The notes: generated by a model from the sequence alone, not told the origin. 64,000 nt of DNA from Halochromatium sp. (GCA_010912705.1 POWB01000014.1:1-64000), one strand, 5' to 3'. Shown: positions 27,386 to 37,336, counted from the stretch's first letter. Numbers and translations: made by a program.

Positions 27386-28756
27386 TTACCCGCTGAGTAG
27401 ATGCGACACAAGCCCATCGGCGAGCTTGGGCTCGAACCAGGTGGACTTGGGAGGCATCAGGGCGTCGGCATCGGCCACCGCCAGCAGATCCTCCATCCGC
27501 GTTGCAGGCAGTGAGAAGGCCACCGCCATCTCTCCACTGTCGACGCGCGCGCTGAGCCCCTCGAGTCCGCGGATGCCGCCGACGAAGTCGATCCGTTCAT
27601 CGCGGCGTGGATCGGTGATACCGAGCACCGGCTCGATCAGCTGATCGTGCAGCAGACTCACATCGAGTCGACCGATCGGGTCTGTGACCGGGATACGCTC
27701 AGGCGATAGGCTCAGCCGATACCAGCGTCCTGCCAAATAGAGTCCGACCTCCCCACGCTCGGTGGGTGCCAACGGCTGCGTGCTCTGCTCGACGCGATAG
27801 GACGCCGCGATAAGGTCTAGGAATCGATCAGGCTCGAGGCCATTCAGATCTCGCACCACGCGGTTGTAGGGCAGGATGCGGAGCTGGTTATGCGGGAACA
27901 GCACGGCCAGGAAGTGATCGCTCGGCTGCGGCTTCGCCTCGCCGTCTGTCGTTGCGGTTGCCGTTGTCTTGCCGGTTGTGGTCGCGTCTGCTGTTGCTGT
28001 TGCCTGTGTCGTTGCGGTTGTGTGTTTGGCTGCGGTTGCGTTCGCGTTTGGCGTTGCCTTTGCTGTCGCACTCTGCTGCCTTGCTTCAGCGACGCGCGCG
28101 GCGGCTGCGGCGCGGTGATGACCATCAGCGATGTAGAGTCGATCGACTGCGGCGAAGGCCTGGTTGAAGGCGCCGATCTCATCGTCGGCATCGATCGACC
28201 AGAGCTGATGGCGCACGCCGTCGGCGGCGCGGATGTCGATGGTCGATGGACCTTGGCAGATCGCTTGCAGCCGGTCGTCGATCGCCGACGCCGCACGATA
28301 GGCGAGGAACACCGGGCCAGTTTGGGCATTGAGCGCGCTGATCTGGCGCACGCGGTCCTGCTCCTTCGCCGGGCGGGTCAGCTCATGTCGGCGGATCTGG
28401 CCCTCGAGATAGGCCGCGACCGAGGCGGCGGCGACCAGGCCGGTCTGCTGATGCTCGCTAAGGCTGAGGCGATAGGCGTAGTAGCGCGGTGTCGGATCTT
28501 GCTGCAGGGTGCCGTTCGCGCGCAGCCGCTCTAGGTTCTCGTGCGCCTTCGCGTAAACCGCCTCCGAATAAGGGTCGGTGCCCTCCGGCAGGTCGACCTC
28601 GGCGCGGGAGATGTGCAAGAAGCTCAGCGGCCGACCCTGCACCATCGCGCGTGCCTCGGCGGTGCTCATCACATCGTAGGGCGGCGCGGCCACCTCGGCG
28701 GCAAGCTCGGCACGCGGCCGGAGACCGGCAAAGGGTGCAATCAGGCTCATTGGCAA
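27386..28756 (-). CDS. DUF1015 family protein with Ala/Thr-rich insertion
   Basis: IAPFAGLRPRAELAAEVAAPPYDVMSTAEARAM, LYIADGHHRAAAAARV, LAVLFPHNQLRILPYNRVV. Confidence 0.88.
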   Translation of the reverse strand: MPMSLIAPFAGLRPRAELAAEVAAPPYDVMSTAEARAMVQGRPLSFLHISRAEVDLPEGTDPYSEAVYAKAHENLERLRANGTLQQDPTPRYYAYRLSLSEHQQTGLVAAASVAAYLEGQIRRHELTRPAKEQDRVRQISALNAQTGPVFLAYRAASAIDDRLQAICQGPSTIDIRAADGVRHQLWSIDADDEIGAFNQAFAAVDRLYIADGHHRAAAAARVAEARQQSATAKATPNANATAAKHTTATTQATATADATTTGKTTATATTDGEAKPQPSDHFLAVLFPHNQLRILPYNRVVRDLNGLEPDRFLDLIAASYRVEQSTQPLAPTERGEVGLYLAGRWYRLSLSPERIPVTDPIGRLDVSLLHDQLIEPVLGITDPRRDERIDFVGGIRGLEGLSARVDSGEMAVAFSLPATRMEDLLAVADADALMPPKSTWFEPKLADGLVSHLLSG

Positions 28757-28801
28757 TCCAGTCTGGCTTATTGGGGCTATTGCTTCAGGGTGGTGGTGGC
28801 T

Positions 28802-29824
28802 TCAGCCTGGTGGCGGTGCGTAGAGGAGACCGCCTTGGGTCCAGAGCGCGTTTAAGCCGCGCTTGATGTCGAGCCCGGAGGCCTTGCCCAGGTTGCGCTC
28901 GAATAGCTCCGCATAGTTGCCAACGGCAAGGATCACCCGATAGCCCCATTCTGGCTCGATGCCAAGCGCCTCGGCGCCCTCACCATCGAGATCGAGCAGG
29001 GTGCGCACCGCATCCGTCTGCGCGCGTGCCTTGGCGGTGACGACATTATCCGAGCTGATGCCCATCTCCTCGGCGTTGATCAGCGTGTAGAGCGTCCAGC
29101 GCACCAGATCCAGCATTCGCGTCTCGCCCTTGACGACCGCGGGCGAGAGCGGATCACGCGAGATTACCTCGGGTAAGATGCGTTGGCTCTCGGGCTGCTC
29201 GAGCCGAGCTCGCAGCGCGTAGAGCTGCGAGCGGTCGGTGGTCAAGGTACTGCACTTGCCGCTCAGATAGGCCTTGGTCGCCGCCTTCAGGTCCGGGTAC
29301 TGCTTCAGCTCCATCGGCATCTGATGGCGTTGGAAGTAGCGTTTGGCGCTGTCGATACTGGTGGTGTCGGCAATGGCGCAGATCCGCGCGCCGCCGAGCT
29401 CGAGCGTGCTCAGGGTGTTGGTCGAGCGCGGCACCATGAAGCCTTGGCCGTCGTAGTAGAGGATGGCGGCGAAGCTGACGCCTTGGGTGAGGTCGCGCGC
29501 CTGGGTCCAGGTGGTATTGCGCGCGAGCAGATCGATCTTGCCGTCACGCAGCGCATCGAAACGCTCGGCCGTGGTCAGCGGGATCAGCTCGACCTTGTCG
29601 GCTGAGCCCAGCGCGGCGGCAGCGACGGCGCGGCAGAGGTCGACGTCAATGCCGCTCCAGTCGCCGTTGTCATCCCGATAGGAGAGGCCGGGGATCTCGC
29701 CATTGACACCACAGCGCAGCAGCCCGCGCTCGCGGACGTCATCCAATTGGTCGGCGGCCGCTGCGAGCGGAGTGAGGAGCAGCACGAGCAAGAGCCCGAG
29801 GAGCCTGTAGGTCGCGAGTTGCAT
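28802..29824 (-). CDS. Amino-acid-type ABC transporter substrate-binding protein (AapJ/BztA-like)
   Basis: Signal peptide; VRERGLLRCGVNGEIPGLSYRDDNGDWSGIDVDLCRAVAAAALG. Confidence 0.9.
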   Translation of the reverse strand: MQLATYRLLGLLLVLLLTPLAAAADQLDDVRERGLLRCGVNGEIPGLSYRDDNGDWSGIDVDLCRAVAAAALGSADKVELIPLTTAERFDALRDGKIDLLARNTTWTQARDLTQGVSFAAILYYDGQGFMVPRSTNTLSTLELGGARICAIADTTSIDSAKRYFQRHQMPMELKQYPDLKAATKAYLSGKCSTLTTDRSQLYALRARLEQPESQRILPEVISRDPLSPAVVKGETRMLDLVRWTLYTLINAEEMGISSDNVVTAKARAQTDAVRTLLDLDGEGAEALGIEPEWGYRVILAVGNYAELFERNLGKASGLDIKRGLNALWTQGGLLYAPPPG

Positions 29825-29938
29825 CGATCGAATCCTATTCCTAAAAACCTAAACAAAATGGCTGACGGAGGTTTCTCGGCACTGCGCTCTCCGTTGATCG
29901 CGCCCGAGCGGGCGAGCAACTGGAGTCTCAGTCAGTGC

Positions 29939-30277
29939 TCACCAGGACAGCAAGGCCCACTGCGGCACTTGCAGGTCGAAGCCGGGTCGTCCGCGATTCC
30001 ATTCCATATTGCCGGAGCCGTCGGTATCGACCAGATAGTAAGGGGCGCCGGCCGCGGGGGTGATGCGCACCATGTAGACGTTATTATTGACGCTGAACTC
30101 CTCGACGGTGCGGTTCTGATAATCGCGAACGCGCACCTGAGGCGCGATATCGGCCTCGGTGACACGCAGATCGAGCTCACTCAGCGATGGCTGCGGCCAG
30201 GCGGTCGTTGCCAAGGTCGCGACGCAGCCGCCAAGCAGACCGATGGCATAGGGGCGGCAGAACCTGAGAAGGCGCAT
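29939..30277 (-). CDS. DUF2782 family protein
   Basis: VRVRDYQNRTVEEFSVNNNVYMVRITPAAGAPYYLVDTDGSGNMEW. Confidence 0.8.
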   Translation of the reverse strand: MRLLRFCRPYAIGLLGGCVATLATTAWPQPSLSELDLRVTEADIAPQVRVRDYQNRTVEEFSVNNNVYMVRITPAAGAPYYLVDTDGSGNMEWNRGRPGFDLQVPQWALLSW

Positions 30278-30374
30278 GGGGGTTCCCGGCAGTCAAACGA
30301 AGCCGTGATGATAGCAGGAACGCTAAGCCGCTCGCCGCTCGGTGGTGGCTCGTCTGGTTGGCGGTTCACTGCGT

Positions 30375-33017
30375 TCAGCCAGACTGGCGCAACGCGGCCA
30401 AGGGCGGGCGGACCAACAGCCCATAGGTTCCCAGGGTGCCGGCGGCGCCGACGAGCAGACCGCTGCCGAGCACACCACCGATCCACAGCCAGGGGTTGAA
30501 GGCGAACGGCAGCCCGAACAGCTCGCGCGCTAGCACCCAGCCGGTCAGCTCGGCGAACAGCGAAGCGATCAGCCCGGCCAGCAGCCCTGCTGTGGTCAGC
30601 TCGACCGCAAGCGCGAACAGCAGCTGTCGGCGCTGAGTGCCGAGCGCGCGCAGCACACCATGCTCGGCGCGCCGCACGGCCAGGCTGGCCTGAATGCCGG
30701 CGTACATCACCAGCAGGCCTGCGACTAGGGTGAACAGGAAGACGAATTCAACCGCCTGAATCCCTTGCCGGATGATGCCTTGCACCTGCTCGAGCAGGGT
30801 GCCGACATCGATCAAGGTCACGCTGGGGAAGACCTGCATCAGCTCAGTGACCAATGCCTCTTCCCCGTCCGCCAGATAAAAGCTAGTGACATAGGTTGCT
30901 GGCTCCGCGGCGAGCAGCGAGGGCGTGGCAATGACGAAGAAGTTGACGTTGAAGCTATCCCATTGCACCTGGCGCAGGCTGGTCACCGGCGCCTCGAGCT
31001 CGCGTCCGGCGACCCAGAAGCGCAGTGTCTCGCCAAGCTCGATCCCGAGCGTCTCGGCGATGCCTTCCTCGACCGAGAACTGACCTGGCGCCTCGGCATC
31101 GGCCCACCAGCGCCCGGCGACGATCTCGTTGTCGGCCTGCGGCTGCACCGCAAAGCTGAGATTGAATTCGCGCTCGGCAAGCCGTTGCGCGCGCGGCTCC
31201 TTGTAGTCTTCCTCCGGCACCAGGGTCTCACCATCGATGGCCTGCAGACGGCCACGCACCATCGGGTAGATACCGGAGGATTCCAGACCATGCTGGCTCA
31301 GGAAGTCGGAGAGGGTATCGACCTCGTTGGGCTGGATATTGATCAAGAAGCGGTTCGGCGCGCCCTCGGGCAGGGTCTCTTGCCAGCTGCGCAGCAGGTC
31401 AAGGCGCACCACGGCCAGAAGCAGTAGCGCCAAGATGCCGAGTCCCAGACCGACGATGCTTAACACGGCTGCCGTCGGCCGTCGCGACAGTCCGGCGAGT
31501 CCGAGCCGCCAGACTCCGCGGGCGTGGCTAGTGGCAAGCCCTGCTAGCCAGACCAGCAAGCTTGCGATCAGCCCGAGCACCAGCACGGCCGCTGCAACGC
31601 CGCCCAGCAGCTTCCCGGCGAGCGCGGCATCTCCTGCTTGCCAGAGGATCAGCAGAGCCAGTGCACCCAGCGCGGCGGCGGCACTGACCGCGACCGAGGC
31701 CCGCGGCGGACCCAGATCGCGCCGCAGCACCCGCAGCGGCGGCACATCGGCAAGCTGGAGCAGTGGCGGCAGGCCAAAGCCAGCCAACGCCACCAGGCCG
31801 GTGCCGAGCCCAACCCAGGCCGGTGCGCTGCCGGCAGCCGGCAAGGCGCCAGGGAACCAGTCTGCGAGCAGTGCCGCCAGCCCAAACTGCGCCAGCCAGC
31901 CGAGCGCGACACCGACGACACCTGCCACCAGGCCGAAGAACAGCAAGCGCAACGTGAAGACACGGGTCAGCAGATGCCGTGGCGCACCAAGACAGCGCAT
32001 CACCGCAACGGCATCGGTCTGGCGCTCGACCAGTCGCCGGCTGGCCAACGCCATCGCCGCACCAGCGACTAGCAGGGTCGTCAGCGCGGCTAGATGCAGG
32101 AAGCGGCTGGCCCGATCAACGGCCGATTCAAACTCCGGTCGAGCGTTGCGCGCATCGATCAGCTCCGCATCCGGGGGCAGTCGTGTCGCCACCCAATCGC
32201 GATAGGCGGCCACGGCGTCTGATTCACCGGCGATCAGCAGCCGATGGCGGACCCGGCTCGCCTCATTGACCAGCCCGGTCGCCTCGACATCGGTCAACGC
32301 CATCATCACGCGCGGGGCGATCTGAAAGAAGTTGCCGCCGCGATCGGGCTCGTAGGCGATCACGGCGCTGATCGGCAGCTCACGCTCGCCCAGGGTCAGC
32401 AGGCTTCCGGTCTGCTTGCCCAGCACATGTAGTAGGCGTGGCTCGACCCAGACTTCGCCGGACGCGGGGCCAGTCGCGACTGGAATCTCGACAGGGCTTG
32501 AGGTCGCCGCTGCTTGTGCAGTCGCCGCCGTGGTTGAGGATGCCATTGACTGTGTCGGGGCAGGTGGGGCTGAGGCATCAAAGGCGCTAAAGCGCTGATT
32601 GAGCCGGAGCTTGCCGCGCAGTGGATAACCCTCATCGACGGCCTTGACCTGCACCAGCTGGCTGGTCTCACCGGCAAAGACCACGCTGCGGAAGGTCAGG
32701 GTACGCGCCAGCTTCAGCCCGCGTTCCTCGGCCGCATCGGCAAGTGAGGCCGGGATAGGTCCAGTCGCGTCGATGGCCAGATCAGCTGCGAGCAGCTCAC
32801 CGCCTTGACGCTGCATCGCTGCCTCGATGCGATCGGTGAAGAAGCCGACAGCGGTGATTGCAGCGACGGTCAAGATCAGCGCGGCGGCGAGCAGATACAG
32901 CTCACCACTGCGCCAGTCGCGACGCAGCAGGCGCAGCGCAAGCCGCCAGGCGGCGATCGGGCTCGGCGCCGTCCCCACCATGTGGGCTTCCCGATGGAAG
33001 ATCGCGCGATTGCTCAT
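30375..33017 (-). CDS. FtsX-family ABC transporter permease, YbbP-like
   Basis: 880 aa with many TM helices, VRLDLLRSWQETLPEGAPNRFLINIQPNE; adjacent to ybbA-like ATPase and tesA. Confidence 0.88.
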   Translation of the reverse strand: MSNRAIFHREAHMVGTAPSPIAAWRLALRLLRRDWRSGELYLLAAALILTVAAITAVGFFTDRIEAAMQRQGGELLAADLAIDATGPIPASLADAAEERGLKLARTLTFRSVVFAGETSQLVQVKAVDEGYPLRGKLRLNQRFSAFDASAPPAPTQSMASSTTAATAQAAATSSPVEIPVATGPASGEVWVEPRLLHVLGKQTGSLLTLGERELPISAVIAYEPDRGGNFFQIAPRVMMALTDVEATGLVNEASRVRHRLLIAGESDAVAAYRDWVATRLPPDAELIDARNARPEFESAVDRASRFLHLAALTTLLVAGAAMALASRRLVERQTDAVAVMRCLGAPRHLLTRVFTLRLLFFGLVAGVVGVALGWLAQFGLAALLADWFPGALPAAGSAPAWVGLGTGLVALAGFGLPPLLQLADVPPLRVLRRDLGPPRASVAVSAAAALGALALLILWQAGDAALAGKLLGGVAAAVLVLGLIASLLVWLAGLATSHARGVWRLGLAGLSRRPTAAVLSIVGLGLGILALLLLAVVRLDLLRSWQETLPEGAPNRFLINIQPNEVDTLSDFLSQHGLESSGIYPMVRGRLQAIDGETLVPEEDYKEPRAQRLAEREFNLSFAVQPQADNEIVAGRWWADAEAPGQFSVEEGIAETLGIELGETLRFWVAGRELEAPVTSLRQVQWDSFNVNFFVIATPSLLAAEPATYVTSFYLADGEEALVTELMQVFPSVTLIDVGTLLEQVQGIIRQGIQAVEFVFLFTLVAGLLVMYAGIQASLAVRRAEHGVLRALGTQRRQLLFALAVELTTAGLLAGLIASLFAELTGWVLARELFGLPFAFNPWLWIGGVLGSGLLVGAAGTLGTYGLLVRPPLAALRQSG

Positions 33018-33201
33018 GAGGTGACCGTCCCGGCTTGTTGTGTTACTCGGCCCTGTTGTGCTCGGTCACTGACAGCGTCATTCCGAGAAAGGCCACTGAC
33101 TCCGGTACCGCGAAGACCACCGCTGATCCCCTTGCCTTCAAGGCGGTCGTTCATGCAGCGGTTCATGCAGTCGTTCATGCAGTCGTCTCGTGACTCGCTG
33201 A

Positions 33202-33978
33202 TCATGCCGTCACCTCGAGGCGTCCTCCGCTCATACTGAGCCGGCGGTCACAGCGGCGGGCCAACGCCGGGTCGTGGGTGACCAGCACCAGCGCCGCGCC
33301 GGCATCCTCACGCAGCCCGAACAGTAGATCGATGATGCGCGCGCCGGTGGCCTCGTCCAGATTGCCGGTCGGCTCATCAGCGAATAGCACCGCGGGGCCG
33401 GGCGCAAAGGCACGGGCGATCGCCACCCGCTGCTGCTCGCCTCCGGAGAGCTGGCGAGGATAATGGCCGCGTCGCTCGCTCAGTCCCACGCGCTCGAGTG
33501 CGGCTTCGGCGGTCCGCTTGGCTGAGCCGGCGTTGAGGCCGCTGGCGAGCTCCAATGGCAACAACACGTTCTCGAGTGCGGTCAGGGTTGGGATGAGCTG
33601 GAAACTCTGGAACACGAAGCCAACCCGCCCGGCACGCAAGGCCGCGCGGGCGTCCTCGTCGAGTGGCTCGAGCGGGCTGCCGCAGAGTTCGACCAAGCCA
33701 CTGCTAGCGCGATCCAGCCCGGCGAGCAGCCCGAGTAGGGTCGACTTGCCGCTACCGGAAGCGCCGATGATCGCAACCGCCTCACCGGGTGCGACTTCGA
33801 GGTCGACTGACTCGAGAATATCTAGCTGGCCGGTTGGGCCGGTGACCTGCTTAGATAAGCCTGTCGCGCGACAGATCGGGCTGGCCGCGGTAGCAACGCC
33901 TGGATTGGCTGGCGCTGGGTCGGTACCCTTGCCCGCATTGGCCTTGACATCGTCGTTATTCGGAGCCTGATCCAACAT
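33202..33978 (-). CDS. ABC transporter ATP-binding protein, YbbA/LolD-like
   Basis: Walker A GASGSGKSTLLGLLAGLD, LSGGEQQRVAIARAFA, VLFADEPTGNLD; start could be further upstream (ORF to 34065). Confidence 0.9.
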   Translation of the reverse strand: MLDQAPNNDDVKANAGKGTDPAPANPGVATAASPICRATGLSKQVTGPTGQLDILESVDLEVAPGEAVAIIGASGSGKSTLLGLLAGLDRASSGLVELCGSPLEPLDEDARAALRAGRVGFVFQSFQLIPTLTALENVLLPLELASGLNAGSAKRTAEAALERVGLSERRGHYPRQLSGGEQQRVAIARAFAPGPAVLFADEPTGNLDEATGARIIDLLFGLREDAGAALVLVTHDPALARRCDRRLSMSGGRLEVTA

Positions 33979-34762
33979 GCTGCGTCTTCTCTTTTCATTA
34001 CTGTTGCTGATACCCCTCGCGGCCATAACTGAGGCATTGCCGAGCGAATCGGCGGCTGCTCGCATCTTCGATCAGGGCCAGGTTGATCGCATTGCCGAGG
34101 TGCCAATCGCTGACGCCACGGAGGTCTCCGACGCCAAAGCGCCAGTTAAGGTCGCAGAGCCAACCGAGGCTGATGAGCCGGCCCAGGCCGCGGGGCTCAC
34201 CGAGGAGCCGGTGCTGTTGGTGCTCGGCGACAGCTTAAGCGCTGCCTACGGCTTGCCCTTGGACCAGGGCTGGGTGAATCTGTTGCAGATGCGCATCGAC
34301 GAGCGCGGTCTTCCCCATCGGGTGGTCAATGCTGCGATTTCGGGAGATACGGTCACCGGTGGCCTGAGTCGGCTGCCCGCCTTGATCGCCGAGCATTGGC
34401 CGGAGATCGTGCTGATCGAGCTTGGTGCCAACGACGGGCTGCGCGGTTTTCCGCCCTCAAAGATCGAAGATGATCTAGTGACATTGGTCGAACAAGCGCA
34501 AGCGGCCAACGCTCAGGTAGTATTGATTGGCCTGCGTCTCCCACCCAACTATGGTTCGGCCTATACTGAGCGCTTTCAACGGTTGTTCGCAACCGTTGCC
34601 GAACGGACGGGGGTTGATCTGGTGCCGCGTCTGCTTGCTGGCGTTGCCGAGGATCTCGCGCTGATGCAGGCCGATGGCTTGCATCCAACCGCTGAAGCTC
34701 AACCGATAATCCTTGAGACGGTTTGGCCAGTTCTGGCTCCGCTGCTCAATGGTGCTGATTAA
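33977..34762 (+). CDS. tesA: TesA-like arylesterase/lysophospholipase (SGNH hydrolase)
   Basis: Signal peptide; LLVLGDSLSAAYGLPLDQGWVNLLQMRI, NAAISGDTVTGGLSRLP, IELGANDGLRGFPP. Confidence 0.93.
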   Translation: MLRLLFSLLLLIPLAAITEALPSESAAARIFDQGQVDRIAEVPIADATEVSDAKAPVKVAEPTEADEPAQAAGLTEEPVLLVLGDSLSAAYGLPLDQGWVNLLQMRIDERGLPHRVVNAAISGDTVTGGLSRLPALIAEHWPEIVLIELGANDGLRGFPPSKIEDDLVTLVEQAQAANAQVVLIGLRLPPNYGSAYTERFQRLFATVAERTGVDLVPRLLAGVAEDLALMQADGLHPTAEAQPIILETVWPVLAPLLNGAD

Positions 34763-34899
34763 GCATCAGCAACCGCGCCGCTGGCCTGCAGGAATTTCCT
34801 TTGTGCGATGTTCGGCACTACCGTCTAAATCATGTGACAGACTTGGTTTGCCGAAATAGTCTGCTGAGCGAAACGGCAAGCGCTGAAAACAAATTGACG

Positions 34900-35246
34900 A
34901 TGGCTAACGTGGCTCATGAACCGGTCAAGCAGGCAATGAATCGCATCCGGCAGCTCAGTGCCGATGATGAGGCCCGCTTCCTGGCACTTGCACGCGAGTG
35001 TGCGCTGCACGACGAAGTGTCTTTCTTGAATGAAGCGAGGCGTGAAGGTCGCGAACAAGGTTGGCAAGAGGGTCGCAAGAGGGCATCGTGGGAATCCTGC
35101 GTAAGCAAATAATTTTGAAGTTTGGTGAAATTCCCGAGTGGGCTGACCAGCGCCTAGACTCAGCGACGGATGCGCAATTGAGTGCATGGGCGCTACAGAT
35201 CCTCACCGCAAGCTCGCTCCAACAGCTCTTTAATCCTGCTGATTGA
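34900..35246 (+). pseudogene. Rpn/PD-(D/E)XK-type transposase-associated protein remnant (frameshifted C-terminal part)
   Basis: MNRIRQLSADDEARFLALARECALHDEVSFLNEARREGREQGWQEGR then, in another frame, EGIVGILRKQIILKFGEIPEWADQRLDSATDAQLSAWALQILTASSLQQLF, resembling the C-terminal tail of Rpn proteins; N-terminal nuclease domain absent. Confidence 0.65.
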
Positions 35247-35278
35247 TTACTGACGTCGCCAGGTTGGTCTGGCCAAAG

Positions 35279-35743
35279 ATGATGCATCGCTTTATCTCTA
35301 TTCTTCTCATACTAGGCTTTATTGCTATTCTTGCCGCCTGCGCTAGTGGCCCGCGGCTGGGCGGGCAGGAGCCCTATCAGGGACAGGTCGCTGCTGGGGT
35401 GGTGCAGCCACCTGGCCCCGAGGGTGGCTTGATCCAGCGGCGTCTGGTGGCAGGCCTCAAGCCGAGCGATGCCTTTGCTGGTGTCTACCCACTGATGTCT
35501 TCGAGCCAAAGCACCGAGGCTGAGGTCTTGATCGAGCCGGTCGTGCTTGAATCGCGACGCGGTAGCCGCGGTTTCGAGCGTCTTCAGCTGCAGGTCAGAG
35601 CCTACGAAAAGAACAACCGCAGCAACCGCTTAGACAAAGGCTATCGTGGCAAAGCCACCGGCAATCGCGATGCCCTCGATGACATTCTGAAGCCACTCGA
35701 GCGTGATCTGAAGCGCCGCTTTGGCGCTAAGCCTGTGTATTGA
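35279..35743 (+). CDS. Hypothetical lipoprotein
   Basis: Lipobox signal FIAILAACASG; Arg-rich C-term. Confidence 0.65.
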   Translation: MMHRFISILLILGFIAILAACASGPRLGGQEPYQGQVAAGVVQPPGPEGGLIQRRLVAGLKPSDAFAGVYPLMSSSQSTEAEVLIEPVVLESRRGSRGFERLQLQVRAYEKNNRSNRLDKGYRGKATGNRDALDDILKPLERDLKRRFGAKPVY

Positions 35744-35967
35744 CATCCCCTAACACGTCTTTGGGCATCAACTCAGGCCATTGATTCTTAATCTTTAGCC
35801 TGGATATTTCACGAATCTCACGCGAAGAATGAGGAGTGAGGTTTGCAGGAAATCGCCTCAGTGTATTCAGCCTGACTCGAAAAATCATATTGCCGCCAAG
35901 CTCAAGCCTAAGCCTAAGTTAGAGTGCCGGACGATCGGGGCTGTACTTTGAAGGACCTTTAGTATGG

Positions 35968-35997
35968 CGCGTCAAGCACGGCGCCGTGCTTGACGCG
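35968..35997. promoter_or_regulatory. Perfect 30-bp loopless palindrome
   Basis: cgcgtcaagcacggc|gccgtgcttgacgcg read directly. Confidence 0.6.
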
Positions 35998-36010
35998 GGG
36001 CCGATCCGGA

Positions 36011-37138
36011 TTAACGGAAGCGACGTAGATACCACCATTCGAACAGCCGCTTGAGCCAGTGGAAAAGGATTGACCTGGGTAGTACCAGATTATGCTTCGG
36101 GGTGCGGGCGACCAGCATGCCGCGGTCGTTGGCATCGACGATACAGAGCAGCTCGACCTTGAAGGTCTCCTTCGGCGCTTGGCCGGCGAACTCGCTGATT
36201 AGGTTCTTCGCCGCTGCGACTGCTTGCAGATCGGCCATGTGTGCCTGCTTTGGCATCCAGTCCGGACCTGGGAAGCTGCCCGAGTCGCCGGCGACATAGG
36301 TGCGCTCGAAGCCGGGCACGCGACACTGCGCATCAGCTTGCAGTAGGCCGCCTGGAGAGCGCGGTAGGTCGGTGTTATCAAACCAGCTGTTGCCGGTCAT
36401 GCCGGGCATAAAGATGATCAGATCGGCGGGGAATTCGCCGCCTTCGGTGATGACCTTGTCGGCAGTGAATTGCTTGGGCTTGTGCCCGAGATGGGTCTCG
36501 ATGCCGACGCGATGCATCTCGCCGAGCAGTCTGTCGACGGCCTTTGGGCCAAGCCGGTTGCCAGGACGCTCGGCTGGGGTGAAAAAGATGATGCGGAAAC
36601 GCTCGCGTCGACCCTCCTTGCGCAGCTGTCGATCGAGCCCGAACAAGAACTCGAAGATAGGGCCGCCACGCATCGATGAGGGCTCCTGCGGATTGCTGGA
36701 GAAGCCCATGGCGACGGTGCCGCCATCCATCGAGCGCAGTCGATCGCGGATGGCCTCGGCTGCGGCAATGCCCTCACAGGGGGTGATCGCGTGCTCGATA
36801 CCAGGCAGTTTCTTGATGAAGCGACCGCCGCTGGCGATGATCAGTCCGTCGTTCTCGACTGGTCCCGCATCGGTTTGCAGCAGCCGGCCCCCCTCGCTCA
36901 GGCCCGTTGCCGATGCGGCCAAATGCTCAGCCTTCATCTTGCCGAAGAAGTGCCCGAGATCCAGTCTTAAAGCCTCGCCGCTCCGCAGTCCGCTAGGAAC
37001 CCAGATCAGGCCCGGGTAGTAGACGAATTCGCGACGGGGACTGACGACCCTGATCTGGCCCTTGAAGCCCTGGTCTCGAAGAGTCTTGAGGGACGTCAGC
37101 GCACCGAATCCGGCGCCGACGATGGTCACGCGTTGCAT
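36011..37138 (-). CDS. FAD/NAD-dependent oxidoreductase, sulfide:quinone oxidoreductase-like
   Basis: MQRVTIVGAGFGALTSLKTLRD; REFVYYPGLIWVPSG; TYVAGDSGSFPGPDWMPKQAHMADLQAVAAAKNL. Confidence 0.82.
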   Translation of the reverse strand: MQRVTIVGAGFGALTSLKTLRDQGFKGQIRVVSPRREFVYYPGLIWVPSGLRSGEALRLDLGHFFGKMKAEHLAASATGLSEGGRLLQTDAGPVENDGLIIASGGRFIKKLPGIEHAITPCEGIAAAEAIRDRLRSMDGGTVAMGFSSNPQEPSSMRGGPIFEFLFGLDRQLRKEGRRERFRIIFFTPAERPGNRLGPKAVDRLLGEMHRVGIETHLGHKPKQFTADKVITEGGEFPADLIIFMPGMTGNSWFDNTDLPRSPGGLLQADAQCRVPGFERTYVAGDSGSFPGPDWMPKQAHMADLQAVAAAKNLISEFAGQAPKETFKVELLCIVDANDRGMLVARTPKHNLVLPRSILFHWLKRLFEWWYLRRFR

Positions 37139-37336
37139 AAGGGTCTCCAGTTGGGGTAGATCAGTCTGATTTGAGCCTTGTTTGCGCCGGTTTCTAGGGG
37201 TAGCCATGTAGCCACAAGGGGTTGACCAAAGGATTGACGGCGCCGCATACTGATCGGCTACGTCCGCGAAGGGCGTACTCCTTGCTCCACGGCGCGCCAA
37301 AGATCGCCGGGGGCTTCAATATCCGTGAGGAGCATT

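Noticed and set aside
36011-37138. Confirmed sulfide:quinone oxidoreductase
   Set aside because: Overall SQR-like, but catalytic cysteine arrangement cannot be verified by eye; left as SQR-like
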